From an uncultured Clostridia bacterium (GTDB taxonomy: Bacteria > Bacillota > Clostridia > Christensenellales > Borkfalkiaceae), in assembly GCA_947625605.1 (NCBI GenBank), contig CANQOY010000001.1, forward strand, positions 163,405 to 227,404: 64,000 bases of DNA. The letters run 5' to 3'. Of this stretch, positions 47,873-56,779 are shown piece by piece. The position numbers were made by a program, and so were the translations under genes. The notes beneath the pieces were generated by a model. It had not been told where the DNA came from, did not search any database, and saw only the letters and a list, made by a program, of their open reading frames with translations. Within the stretch, counting starts at the first letter, position 1, and every line of letters starts with the position of its first letter.

Positions 47873-49141
47873 ATGGAGAAGAGAGAGCTTGCGAGGGTGA
47901 TCGCGCTCACAGAGGATCAGGCGGAGGCGGCGGCCCTCATCGAGGAGTGGTTCCTCCATCTGAACACGCAGATCTTCGTGCTGTGCGGCTATGCGGGGAC
48001 GGGAAAGACCTTTCTCGTCGATCATGTCGTGCGGGCGCTCGGGCTTACGCCCGGGGAGAGCGCGGCCTTTGTCGCTCCCACGGGCAAGGCGGCGTCCGTC
48101 CTCATTCGGGGAGGAACGCCCGCGAGCACGGTGCACAGCCTCATCTATACGCGCGAAGAGGACATCGAAGTGGACGAAAACGGCGAGGTCATCTCCGAGC
48201 GCTTTTTGCGCTTTGTCTTGAAGGAAAAGCTCCCCAAGGAGATCCGCCTCATCGTGGTGGATGAGACGAGCATGGTCTCGGACGACGTCCTGCGCGATCT
48301 GCTTTCCTTTGGGATCAAGTGCCTCTTCTGCGGCGACCCCGCACAGCTTCCTCCCGTGGGCGGGAGCAATTCTCTGCTGACCATGCCCGTGATCACCCTC
48401 AAAGAAATCGTGCGGCAGGAGCGGGATAACCCCATTGTACGCCTTGCCGAAGAGGTGCGGCGGGGCGGAGTTCCCGCATTCGGGACGTATGGAGACGGCG
48501 CCGTCGTGGCGCCCTATCGCAGCCTTTCCGCCGAGGCGAGGGGGAGGCTCCTGCTCGAAGCCGATCAGGTCATCGTGGGCACGAACAGGACGCGCGCCCG
48601 CCTCAACCGGGAGATCCGCCGCCTCAGGGGGATCCCGGAGGAGGCCCAGCTCCCCGCAGACGGCGAAAAGCTCGTCTGCACGCTCAACGATTGGGGGAAG
48701 CCCCTCGACGAGCGCGGGGACTTTCATCTTGTCAACGGGATCATCGGCACGTGTTACAATGTGCGCGAGCAGGAGGACGGGCTCGGCCAGCTCGATTTCC
48801 GCGCGGATTTTCTCGAAAGCGCCGTTTACGATCTGCCCTTCGACGCGGGCATTTTCACGCAGGGGAAATACTTCCACGGGTACGGCGAAAAGGCCTGCCT
48901 CCTCGAAAACGGCAGGCTTGTCCACGAGGACAACTACGAGGTCTTGCGGCGTTTTCGCGTGCGGCGCGAGGACACGGTATGCCGCTTTGAGTTCGCCTAC
49001 GCCGTCACCTGCCACAAGGCGCAGGGTTCGGAGTACGACAAGGTAGTCGTGATCGACGAGAGCCGATTTTTCGAGGACGCCGACCGATGGCTGTATACGG
49101 CGGTCACGCGGGCGAAAAAGAAGTTGGTCATTCTGCGCTGA
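47873..49141 (+). CDS. RecD/Dda-like superfamily 1 DNA helicase
   Basis: A 422-aa SF1B helicase core without the long N-terminal domain of RecD2. Motif I GYAGTGKTFL lies near residue 38. APTGKAASVL (Ia), VVDETSMVSDD (II), GDPAQLPPVG (III), VGTNRTRARLN and the C-terminal TCHKAQGSEYDKVVV and YTAVTRAKKKL (V/VI) complete the set. Probably acts in DNA repair or conflict resolution; phage Dda-like enzymes have a similar size. Probably leaderless, with its own promoter. Confidence 0.9.
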   Translation: MEKRELARVIALTEDQAEAAALIEEWFLHLNTQIFVLCGYAGTGKTFLVDHVVRALGLTPGESAAFVAPTGKAASVLIRGGTPASTVHSLIYTREEDIEVDENGEVISERFLRFVLKEKLPKEIRLIVVDETSMVSDDVLRDLLSFGIKCLFCGDPAQLPPVGGSNSLLTMPVITLKEIVRQERDNPIVRLAEEVRRGGVPAFGTYGDGAVVAPYRSLSAEARGRLLLEADQVIVGTNRTRARLNREIRRLRGIPEEAQLPADGEKLVCTLNDWGKPLDERGDFHLVNGIIGTCYNVREQEDGLGQLDFRADFLESAVYDLPFDAGIFTQGKYFHGYGEKACLLENGRLVHEDNYEVLRRFRVRREDTVCRFEFAYAVTCHKAQGSEYDKVVVIDESRFFEDADRWLYTAVTRAKKKLVILR

Positions 49142-49154
49142 CGGACGGTTTTGC

Positions 49155-49183
49155 GGCGCGGGCGGAGGCATTCCGCCCGCGCC
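49155..49183 (+). terminator. Hairpin after the helicase gene
   Basis: GGCGCGGGCGGA-GGCAT-TCCGCCCGCGCC, then GATTTG; the T-run is weak. Confidence 0.6.
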
Positions 49184-49231
49184 GATTTGTCTCATTCCTC
49201 CGCATTTTTTGCATTCTCCGTCCGCAAAAAC

Positions 49232-49260
49232 TTGACATTCCCGAGGCAAAGGCATACAAT
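49232..49260 (+). promoter_or_regulatory. SigmaA-type promoter of aspS
   Basis: TTGACA, a 17-bp spacer, TACAAT; leader about 22 nt. Confidence 0.85.
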
Positions 49261-49289
49261 ATAGGAAAATCTTTTCATAAGGTACCGCT

Positions 49290-51041
49290 ATGTTTTACAG
49301 AACGCATCATTGTAACGAACTCCGCGCCTCCGACGCGGGCAAAAAGGTCAAGATCGCGGGCTGGCTCGATTCCAAGCGCGACAAGGGCGGATTGCTCTTC
49401 GCCGTTCTCCGCGACTTCTACGGGACGACGCAGGTCGTGGCGCAGGAGGAGCCCTGCCTCTCGCAGTTGCGGGAGATCCCCACGGAATCCACCGTTTCCG
49501 TGGAGGGCACCGTGGTCCTGCGCTCCTCTCCCAACGAGAAATTGCCCACGGGTCTCATCGAGATCGTGCCCGAAAGGGTGGAAGTGCTGGGCAAGAGGCT
49601 CACACCCGCGCTGCCCTTCGAGATCTCGCATTCGACCGAGGCGGGGGAGGACGCGCGCCTGCGCTACCGCTTCCTCGACCTCCGCAACCCCGCCGTCAAG
49701 GATAAGATCGTCCTCCGCTCCCAAATCGTTGCCGATCTCCGCCGCCTCATGACGGAGCAGGGCTTTTATGAGATCTCCACGCCCATTCTCACGAGTTCTT
49801 CGCCCGAGGGCGCGCGGGATTACATCGTGCCTTCGCGCGTCTATCCGGGCGAATTCTATGCGCTCCCGCAGGCTCCCCAGCAGTACAAACAGCTTCTGAT
49901 GTGCTCGGGATTCGATAAATATTTCCAGATCGCGCCCTGCTTCCGTGATGAGGACGCAAGGGCAGACCGTTCCCCCGGCGAATTCTATCAGCTGGATATC
50001 GAGATGGCGTTCGCCACGCAGGAGGACGTGTTCGCCGTCATCGAGAAAGTGCTCCCGCCCGTGTTTGCCAAGTATTCCGGCTGGGAGGCGGATCGGCCTC
50101 CGTTTCTGCGCATTCCCTACCTCGAAGCGCTCGAAAAATTCGGTACGGACAAGCCCGATCTTCGCAACCCGCTGCGCCTTTTCGAAGCGACCGATCTCGT
50201 CCATGGGTGCGGCTTCGAAGCTCTTGACGGCAAGATCGTAAAGGCGATCCCGGTGGAGGGCGTCTCCGTCCCGCGGAAGTGGATCGACAAGACGGCCGAG
50301 GACTTCAAGGTCAAGACGGAGGGCGGTACCATGTACTGGTTCAAGCTCGACGAAACGGGGTCTCCCGCGGGCGGGATCGCGAAATTCGTCGCGGAAAACG
50401 CCGCCGCATGGAAGGTCGCGCTCGGCGTGGAAAAGGACGCTTTCGTCGCCCTCGTCGCGGAGGAAAAACGCGGCCTCGTGCAGAAGCGCGCGGGCATCCT
50501 CCGCACCATGCTCGGGCAGGGGCTCGGCCTCCTCGAAAAGAACGTCTTCCGGTTCTGCTGGATCGTGGATTTCCCCATGTACGAGATTGGCGAGGAGAGC
50601 GGCGAGCTCGAATTCTGCCACAATCCCTTCTCGATGCCGCAGGGCGGCTTGAAGGCGCTCGAAGAGCAGGATCCGCTCGAAGTTCTTGCCTATCAATACG
50701 ATATCGTCTGCAACGGCGTGGAGCTCTCCTCGGGCGCGGTCAGAAATCACGATCCCGAGATCATGCTCAAAGCGTTCTCCCTCGTCGGCATCGGCGAAGA
50801 GGAGGTGCGCGCCAAGTTCCCCGCCCTGTACCATGCGTTCGAATACGGCGCGCCGCCGCATGCGGGCGTTGCGCCCGGCGTGGACCGCATGGTCATGCTC
50901 ATCGCGGATACGACCAACATTCGCGAGGTCATTGCCTTCCCGATGAACGCCAAGGCGCGCGATCTCATGATGAACGCGCCCTCCCCCGTGGAACAGAAGC
51001 AGCTCGACGAGGTCCACATCAAACTGTCGGAAAAGAAATAG
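49290..51041 (+). CDS. aspS: Aspartyl-tRNA synthetase
   Basis: Class II synthetase (583 aa). The N-terminal OB anticodon-binding domain (about 1-105: VKIAGWLDSKRDKGGLLFAVL, shown in part) is followed by motif 2 (QIAPCFRDEDARADR), a GAD insertion domain (about 285-420) and motif 3 (GVAPGVDRMVMLIA). Length fits the bacterial type. It may be discriminating or non-discriminating; gatCAB genes are not in the window. The ribosome site is ATAAGGTACCGCT, of moderate strength. Confidence 0.97.
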   Translation: MFYRTHHCNELRASDAGKKVKIAGWLDSKRDKGGLLFAVLRDFYGTTQVVAQEEPCLSQLREIPTESTVSVEGTVVLRSSPNEKLPTGLIEIVPERVEVLGKRLTPALPFEISHSTEAGEDARLRYRFLDLRNPAVKDKIVLRSQIVADLRRLMTEQGFYEISTPILTSSSPEGARDYIVPSRVYPGEFYALPQAPQQYKQLLMCSGFDKYFQIAPCFRDEDARADRSPGEFYQLDIEMAFATQEDVFAVIEKVLPPVFAKYSGWEADRPPFLRIPYLEALEKFGTDKPDLRNPLRLFEATDLVHGCGFEALDGKIVKAIPVEGVSVPRKWIDKTAEDFKVKTEGGTMYWFKLDETGSPAGGIAKFVAENAAAWKVALGVEKDAFVALVAEEKRGLVQKRAGILRTMLGQGLGLLEKNVFRFCWIVDFPMYEIGEESGELEFCHNPFSMPQGGLKALEEQDPLEVLAYQYDIVCNGVELSSGAVRNHDPEIMLKAFSLVGIGEEEVRAKFPALYHAFEYGAPPHAGVAPGVDRMVMLIADTTNIREVIAFPMNAKARDLMMNAPSPVEQKQLDEVHIKLSEKK

Positions 51042-51049
51042 CGCAGTCC

Positions 51050-51096
51050 GCGCCCGTCTTTCACCCCCCGCTGGGCGAAAGACGGGCGCCTCTTTT
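51050..51096 (+). terminator. Rho-independent terminator after aspS
   Basis: GCGCCCGTCTTTC with its complement at 51077-51089, then CTCTTTTT. Confidence 0.88.
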
Positions 51097-51150
51097 TCCC
51101 TTGTCATGGGACAAACTCCCCGATTCATAGGATATCGGGAGAGGTATCGC

Positions 51151-51852
51151 ATGATAGAAATGCTGTATGCCGTGCTCGCACGGCTTTTCTTTTTTACGGG
51201 GGCCTTTTCGGACGGGAGTTCCTATCCGCGCCCGCTGACCAAGGAAGAGGAGGAGAAGTATCTCAAACTCGCCAAAGAGGGGGACGTCTCCGCCAAGGAA
51301 AAGCTCATCAAGCACAACATGCGCCTTGTCGCGCATATCGTGAAAAAGTACACGGGCGCGGCCGAGACGGACGACATGATCTCCGTCGGTTCCATCGGGC
51401 TCATCAAGGCGATCAACACCTATGAGCTCGGACATGGTACCCGCCTCGCAACTTATACGGCGCGCTGTATCGAGAACGAGATCCTCATGCTCATCCGCGC
51501 GGGGAAGAAGCACAAGAGCACCGTGTCGCTGAGCGATCCCGTCGGAACGGACAAGGACGGCAACGAACTCACCCTCATGGATCTGCTCTTCGAGAAGGAG
51601 GAAAAGGTGTTTGCGGGCGTGGAGCAGAGCCTGATGCAGGAGAAGTTTCTCTCCGCGGTCAGAGCTCTCCTTACCGAGCGGGAGACGGAGATCGTCTGCA
51701 TGCGCTATGCCCTCACGGGCGGCGTGCCGCTGGCGCAGAGGGAGGTCGCCCGCAAGTTGAAGATCTCGCGTTCCTACGTCTCGCGCATCGAAAAGAAGGC
51801 GCTGGAAAAACTTCGCGCAAACTTGAAGAGAGAGGACTTTTTCGACGAATGA
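51151..51852 (+). CDS. sigK: Sporulation sigma factor SigK (intact)
   Basis: Late mother-cell sigma factor (233 aa). The start at [17 protein letters not shown] follows GGGAGAGGTATCGC; the first about 20 residues form the hydrophobic pro-sequence removed by SpoIVFB-type processing. Region 2 ([29 protein letters not shown]) and region 4 ([22 protein letters not shown]) match SigK more closely than SigE. The gene is continuous, with no skin-type element. An earlier in-frame ATG at 51106 is possible but has no good ribosome site. Confidence 0.93.
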   Translation: MIEMLYAVLARLFFFTGAFSDGSSYPRPLTKEEEEKYLKLAKEGDVSAKEKLIKHNMRLVAHIVKKYTGAAETDDMISVGSIGLIKAINTYELGHGTRLATYTARCIENEILMLIRAGKKHKSTVSLSDPVGTDKDGNELTLMDLLFEKEEKVFAGVEQSLMQEKFLSAVRALLTERETEIVCMRYALTGGVPLAQREVARKLKISRSYVSRIEKKALEKLRANLKREDFFDE

Positions 51853-51856
51853 GACC

Positions 51857-51886
51857 CCGCCCGCCGCGCCTTGGCGCGGCGGGCGG
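51857..51886 (+). terminator. Hairpin between sigK and glnN
   Basis: CCGCCCGCCGCGCC-TT-GGCGCGGCGGGCGG, a 14-bp stem without a T-run. Confidence 0.55.
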
Positions 51887-51920
51887 CCATTCAGGAGGAA
51901 CTGAAATAAGGAGGCGCGCC

Positions 51921-53999
51921 GTGGGGCTGACCGAACTGTTTGCATCCAACGTCTTTCACGATGAAGTCATGAAGAATCTGTTGCCCGAGGAAGTCTACCG
52001 ATCGCTGAGAAAGACCATCGACGAGGGCGCGCCCCTCGACGTCTCCATTGCGGGCAGCGTTGCGAACGCGATGAAGGATTGGGCCGTCTCCAAGGGAGCG
52101 ACGCACTACACGCATTGGTTCCAGCCCCTCACAAATCTCACCGCGGAGAAGCACGACAGCTTCATCGAGCCGGACGGGGACAGGGCCATCCTCCGCCTCA
52201 CGGGCAAGAGTCTCATCGTCGGCGAGCCGGACGCCTCCTCCTTCCCCTCGGGAGGTTCGCGCGCGACCTCCGCGGCCCGCGGCTACACGGCATGGGATCC
52301 CACGTCGCCCGCCTTCGTAAAGGAGGGGACGCTCTACATCCCCAGTGTCTTTGTCTCGCATACAGGGGAAACGCTGGATAAGAAAGCGCCTCTCCTCAAA
52401 TCCATGGCCGCCCTCGATCGGCAGGCCAAGCGCCTTTTGAAGCTCTTCGGGATCGAATGCGGCAGGGTCGCCACTACGGTCGGTCCCGAGCAGGAGTATT
52501 TTCTCATCGACGCCGAAGTGTTTGCTCGGCGGAAGGACCTCATCCTGACGGGGCGCACTCTCTTCGGCGCAACGGCCGCGCGGGGGCAGGAGTTGGAGGA
52601 TCACTACTTCGGCGTGCTCGGGGAGCGGGTCTCCGCGTTCATGCGCGATCTGGACGAGGCGCTTTGGAGCTACGGCATCTTCGCAAAGACCAAGCACAAC
52701 GAGGTCGCTCCCGCACAGCATGAACTTGCGCCCGTATTCACGACGGCCAACGTTGCCGTGGACGCAAACCAGCTCACCATGGAGATCATGAAAAAGACGG
52801 CTCTCAGGCACGGCCTCGTCTGCCTCCTCCACGAGAAGCCCTTCGCGGGGATCAACGGGTCGGGCAAGCACAATAATTGGTCGCTCTCCACGGACCGCGG
52901 CCTCAACCTGCTCGATCCCGGGGAGACGCCCGAGCGCAATCCGCGCTTTCTGCTCGTTCTGGCGTGCGTGCTCTCCGCCGTCGATACCTATCAGGGCATC
53001 CTGCGCGCCTGCGTGGCTTCCGCGGGGAACGATCACCGCCTCGGGGCGGACGAAGCGCCGCCCGCCATCATCTCCGTGTATCTCGGCGACCAGCTCGGCG
53101 CCCTCGTGGATTGCATCGTCATGGGCCGCGAATACGTGCCGAAAAAACCCGTGCCCGGTTCCATCGGCGTGCCCTCGTCGCCCATCTTCCCCATTGACAC
53201 GACGGACCGCAACCGCACCTCGCCGTTCGCCTTTACGGGCAACAAGTTCGAGTTCCGCATGCTCGGTTCGCAGGCCTCCGTCGCCGACCCAAACATCGTG
53301 CTCAACACCATCGTCGCGCAGGCCTTTGCAGACGCCGCGGACGCGCTCGAAGGAGCGAAAAATTTTGCGGCGGCATGCGCAGCGTATACCGAGACCCTCC
53401 TCAAAGCGCACGCCCGCATCGTCTTCAACTATAACGGATACGGCCCCGATTGGGAGGCCGAGGCGGCGCGGCGCGGGCTGCTCAACAACAAGACGACGGC
53501 GGACGCTGTTGCGGAATGTTTCAGGCGCGAAAACATCGACGTGTTCGTCAGGCAGGGCGTGTACACCGAAAAGGAGGTCGTCGCCCGTGCAAATATCTCC
53601 CTCGAAAACTATGCCAAGCTCATCCGCATCGAGGCGCTCACGATGATCGAGATGGCCCGCCGCGACATTTGGCCCGCGGTCAGCGCGTACGTCGCCCATC
53701 TTTGCGGCGGCGCCGCGGCAAAGCGTGCCGCATCGCAAAATATTGCCTGCACCTCGGACATGGTACTCGCCGAAAAGCTCTCATCCCTCAACGATGCCTT
53801 TGCGGAGGCCGTGGAGGAGCTCGAACAAGATCTCGCGGCGGCGCCCGTCGGCGCACTCCGCGCGGCGCAGGCGATGGCGCACACCGTCGCGCCCTGCATG
53901 CAAAAGGTGAGGCGGCTCGCCGACGAAATGGAGACGCTCACAGCGTCCTCTTTCTGGCCGTATCCGACCTATACGGACCTCCTGTACAGCGTCCGATGA
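51921..53999 (+). CDS. glnN: Type III glutamine synthetase (GlnN)
   Basis: A 692-aa GSIII that makes glutamine from glutamate, ammonia and ATP as a dodecamer distinct from GlnA. The N-terminal GSIII-specific part has [22 protein letters not shown], shown in part, and [19 protein letters not shown]. Catalytic segments include [23 protein letters not shown] and [11 protein letters not shown]. The start is GTG at 51921, chosen because AAGGAGG lies 6 nt upstream. It lies 69 bp after sigK. No clear promoter found; it may use an unrecognised one. Confidence 0.95.
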   Translation: MGLTELFASNVFHDEVMKNLLPEEVYRSLRKTIDEGAPLDVSIAGSVANAMKDWAVSKGATHYTHWFQPLTNLTAEKHDSFIEPDGDRAILRLTGKSLIVGEPDASSFPSGGSRATSAARGYTAWDPTSPAFVKEGTLYIPSVFVSHTGETLDKKAPLLKSMAALDRQAKRLLKLFGIECGRVATTVGPEQEYFLIDAEVFARRKDLILTGRTLFGATAARGQELEDHYFGVLGERVSAFMRDLDEALWSYGIFAKTKHNEVAPAQHELAPVFTTANVAVDANQLTMEIMKKTALRHGLVCLLHEKPFAGINGSGKHNNWSLSTDRGLNLLDPGETPERNPRFLLVLACVLSAVDTYQGILRACVASAGNDHRLGADEAPPAIISVYLGDQLGALVDCIVMGREYVPKKPVPGSIGVPSSPIFPIDTTDRNRTSPFAFTGNKFEFRMLGSQASVADPNIVLNTIVAQAFADAADALEGAKNFAAACAAYTETLLKAHARIVFNYNGYGPDWEAEAARRGLLNNKTTADAVAECFRRENIDVFVRQGVYTEKEVVARANISLENYAKLIRIEALTMIEMARRDIWPAVSAYVAHLCGGAAAKRAASQNIACTSDMVLAEKLSSLNDAFAEAVEELEQDLAAAPVGALRAAQAMAHTVAPCMQKVRRLADEMETLTASSFWPYPTYTDLLYSVR

Positions 54000-54050
54000 G
54001 TCCTCGCTTCCCCCCTTGCAGGGATGGGGAGCGGAGATCGTGAGAAACGG

Positions 54051-54079
54051 TTGACTTTTCCCTCCGCCTGCGCTATAAT
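54051..54079 (+). promoter_or_regulatory. SigmaA-type promoter of dut-trmB
   Basis: TTGACT, a 17-bp spacer, TATAAT. The leader is about 85 nt and contains paired CCGCG elements. An ATG just past the -10 box is not a gene start. Confidence 0.8.
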
Positions 54080-54170
54080 CATGTGGAAAGCGCGGAAAAA
54101 CGCCGCGCGATCTTCCCTACGGAAGAAGGGCCCGCGGTTGAGGTTCGGCCGCAGGCAAGGAGAAACATTC

Positions 54171-54602
54171 ATGAAGGTCTACGTCAAAAAGCTCGCGAAA
54201 GAGGCGAGGCTCCCCGCGTACGGCACGCCGTTTTCGGCGGGTGCGGATCTCTATGCCGCGGAGGGCGCCGAGATCCCCGCGGGCGAGACGGCGCTCGTGC
54301 ATACGGGCATTTCGATCGAGCTCCCCTCGGGCATGGTAGGCCTTGTTTATGCGAGAAGCGGTCTTGCCTGCAAAGAGGGGCTCGCTCCCGCCAACAAGGT
54401 CGGCGTCATTGATTGCGACTATCGGGGCGAGGTGATGGTCGCACTTTATAACCATGGGCGGCAGACGCGCACCGTTTTTGCGGGGGAGCGGATCGCCCAG
54501 CTCGTGATCGCGCCGTACTATACGGCGGACTTCGAGGAGGCGGACGAGCTCTCCGATACCGTGCGCGGCGCGGGCGGATTCGGCTCGACGGGGAAAGCAT
54601 AA
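54171..54602 (+). CDS. dut: Deoxyuridine 5'-triphosphate nucleotidohydrolase
   Basis: Homotrimeric dUTPase (143 aa). The five motifs are visible: AGADLYAAE, YARSGLACKEGL, NKVGVIDCDYRGEV, GERIAQLVIAP and RGAGGFGSTG. The start at MKVYVKKL follows CAAGGAGAAACATTC. Its stop overlaps the trmB ATG. With ung at 42784, both arms of uracil exclusion from DNA are present in the window. Confidence 0.96.
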   Translation: MKVYVKKLAKEARLPAYGTPFSAGADLYAAEGAEIPAGETALVHTGISIELPSGMVGLVYARSGLACKEGLAPANKVGVIDCDYRGEVMVALYNHGRQTRTVFAGERIAQLVIAPYYTADFEEADELSDTVRGAGGFGSTGKA

Positions 54603-55294
54603 TGCGGATGCGGAAGAAGCGCAATTTAGAGCCCCGCATGGCCGCCTGCGCGGAGATCCTGCTCGCGCGGGGAAAGCCGTGCAAAAACCTCAAAGAGGCG
54701 GCGGAGAATTACCGCGCTGTGTTGGACATGGGTACCGTGTTCGGCAACGACGGCCCCGTGGAGTTGGAGATCGGCTGCGGCAACGGCGCCTTCATCGCGG
54801 AGCTTGCAAGGCGCAATCCGCACGTCAACTTCCTCGCACTCGAAGTGTGCACCAACGTCATCCTCACCGCGATGGAGCGAACGCTGCGGGAGGGGATCCC
54901 GAACGTGCGCTTTCTCAACATTCCCGCCGAGATCGCAGAGTGCTATCTCGCGGAGGGGAGCGTGCGCGCGATCTATCTGAACTTTTCCACGCCGCTCCCG
55001 GGGAGCACGCACGAACGCCAGCGCCTCACCTCTCCGCGCTTCCTTCGCATCTACGCCAAACTTTTAGCGCAGGGAGGGAAGATCGTACAAAAGACGGACA
55101 GCGCGCCCTTCTTCGATTACTCCCTTGCGCAGTTCGGGGCGAACGGCTTCGAGGTGCGGGAGGTCACCCGCGATCTGCACGCGAGCGAATGGGCGGCGGA
55201 GAACATCGTCACCGAATACGAGGCGAACTTCATGGCGCAGGGGAAGCCGATCTGCCGCCTCGTCGCCGTAAAGTTGAAAGAGCGGTCTGACTGA
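54602..55294 (+). CDS. trmB: tRNA (guanine-N7-)-methyltransferase with altered core motif
   Basis: SAM-dependent enzyme (230 aa) that makes m7G46 in tRNA. The Rossmann SAM site LEIGCGNGAFIAEL lies near residue 56, and LALEVCTNVI near 80. The family's DPWPKxRHxKRRL block, which holds a functionally important Asp, is replaced by STPLPGSTHERQRLTS. TDN near the end reads TDS. The rest aligns well. Activity may be altered, or this may be a lineage variant. Its start overlaps the dut stop. Confidence 0.88.
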   Translation: MRMRKKRNLEPRMAACAEILLARGKPCKNLKEAAENYRAVLDMGTVFGNDGPVELEIGCGNGAFIAELARRNPHVNFLALEVCTNVILTAMERTLREGIPNVRFLNIPAEIAECYLAEGSVRAIYLNFSTPLPGSTHERQRLTSPRFLRIYAKLLAQGGKIVQKTDSAPFFDYSLAQFGANGFEVREVTRDLHASEWAAENIVTEYEANFMAQGKPICRLVAVKLKERSD

Positions 55295-55313
55295 TCGCCA
55301 AACCGCTCTTTTC
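55277..55313 (+). terminator. Terminator overlapping the trmB 3' end
   Basis: AAAGAGCGGT (inside the last trmB codons) pairs with ACCGCTCTTT, followed by TC. Confidence 0.65.
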
Positions 55314-55332
55314 ATGCAAGAATTTTCAACAA

Positions 55333-55364
55333 CCCCGTGCATGGTCGCACGGGGCGCGTTTTTT
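55333..55364. terminator. Terminator between trmB and radA
   Basis: CCCCGTGC-ATGGTC-GCACGGGG, then CGCG and seven T residues on the plus strand. Confidence 0.8.
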
Positions 55365-56737
55365 TACTTTGTCTCTCCGAACAGCGCCTTGATCATCTGG
55401 GAGACGTAGGTCACAGGCACGAGCTCGATCTTGCCCTTGAACTTCTCGCACGCCTTCATGTTCTTTGCGGGAAGAATGACGCGTTTGAAGCCCATTTTCA
55501 GGCACTCGTTCACGCGCTTGTCGGCAAAATTCACGCCGCGCACCTCGCCCGTGAGCCCCACTTCGCCGAAAACCGCCGTGTATTTCTCGATGGGGATCAT
55601 CTTCTCCGCCGAGGCGAGGGCGGCGCAGACGGCAAGGTCGGCGCTCGGCTCGTTAAGCCGAATGCCGCCCATGGCGTTGAGGTAGATGTCCTGCATGCCG
55701 AGTGGGATGGAACACCGCTTTTCGAGCACGGCGACGAGCACGATGAGGCGGTTGAGGTCCACGCCGAGCGACATTCTCCGCGGGAGGCCGTACGCCGTCT
55801 TTGCCATGAGCGTCTGGATCTCGACCATCATGCAGCGGTTGCCCGTCTCGCTCGGGGTGACGACGGCGCCCGCCGCGATCCCGCGGCTGTCCGAGAGGAA
55901 GAGGGAGGAGTAGTCGGAGATCCCGAAGATGCCCTCGCCCGTCATCTCGAATACGCCCACCTCCTGCACGGAGCCGAAGCGGTTTTTTACGGCGCGGAGG
56001 ATCTTGAAATTCTCCGTGCGTTCTCCCTCGAAGTAGAGCACGGCGTCCATGATATGTTCGAGCACCTTGGGGCCCGCAAGCGTGCCCTCCTTCGTGACAT
56101 GCCCCACGATGAAGAAGGTGATCCCGCGGCTCTTCGCGATGCGCATGAGCTTGGAGGCGCATTCCCGCACCTGTCCCACGCTGCCCGCGGAGGAGGTCAG
56201 CGAGTCGGTGTAGACGGCCTGAATGCTGTCCACGACGACATATTCCGCACCGAGAAAGGCCTCCTCGGCGGCTTCGAGATTGGTCTCGTTGAGCAGGAGA
56301 AGGTCGGAATCCAGCCCCAGCCGTTCGCAGCGCAGTTTCACCTGCGAACAGCTCTCCTCGGCGGAGAGATAGAGCACCCTGTGCTCCTTGGCGAGGTGCG
56401 CCGCGACCTGCGTGAGCAGGGTGGACTTGCCCACGCCCGGATCGCCGCCGACGAGGATGAGAGACCCCTTGACGATGCCGCCGCCGAGCACGACGTCGAG
56501 CTCGGCGATGCCGGAGGAGACGCGCTCGTATTTTTCGAATGCGACCTTGGAGAGCGGGACCGCGCGCGACGGCGCCGCGGACATGGTAGGCCTGTTTTTC
56601 GTGGAAGCGGGCGCCACCGCCTCTTCAATGAGGGTGTTGAACTTCCCGCAGTCGGGGCACCGCCCCAGCCACTTGGGGGAGACGTACCCGCATTCATTGC
56701 ATACAAATTGTGTTTTCGCCATCTGTGTTTTTGCCAT
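55364..56737 (-). CDS. radA: DNA repair protein RadA
   Basis: RecA-related helicase that promotes branch migration (457 aa). The N-terminal C4 zinc finger (CNECG and CPDCG) is followed by Walker A GGDPGVGKSTL near residue 98, the RadA KNRFG motif near 255, and a C-terminal LonP-like domain (VFGEVGLTGEVRG). The N-terminus carries an exact MAKTQ duplication; the first ATG, with AGGAGAAACCC upstream, is taken as the start. It lies 42 bp after the convergent-in-direction ispDF on the same strand. Confidence 0.96.
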   Translation of the reverse strand: MAKTQMAKTQFVCNECGYVSPKWLGRCPDCGKFNTLIEEAVAPASTKNRPTMSAAPSRAVPLSKVAFEKYERVSSGIAELDVVLGGGIVKGSLILVGGDPGVGKSTLLTQVAAHLAKEHRVLYLSAEESCSQVKLRCERLGLDSDLLLLNETNLEAAEEAFLGAEYVVVDSIQAVYTDSLTSSAGSVGQVRECASKLMRIAKSRGITFFIVGHVTKEGTLAGPKVLEHIMDAVLYFEGERTENFKILRAVKNRFGSVQEVGVFEMTGEGIFGISDYSSLFLSDSRGIAAGAVVTPSETGNRCMMVEIQTLMAKTAYGLPRRMSLGVDLNRLIVLVAVLEKRCSIPLGMQDIYLNAMGGIRLNEPSADLAVCAALASAEKMIPIEKYTAVFGEVGLTGEVRGVNFADKRVNECLKMGFKRVILPAKNMKACEKFKGKIELVPVTYVSQMIKALFGETK

Positions 56738-56779
56738 GGGTTTCTCCTGATTTTGCGAGCGAGCGGAGACGCCGCAGCC

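Noticed and set aside
54074..54083. Start codon right after the dut -10 box as another leaderless gene
   Set aside because: Only 1 nt separates TATAAT from that ATG, and the frame does not match dut, which has its own AAGGAG site at 54159-54170.
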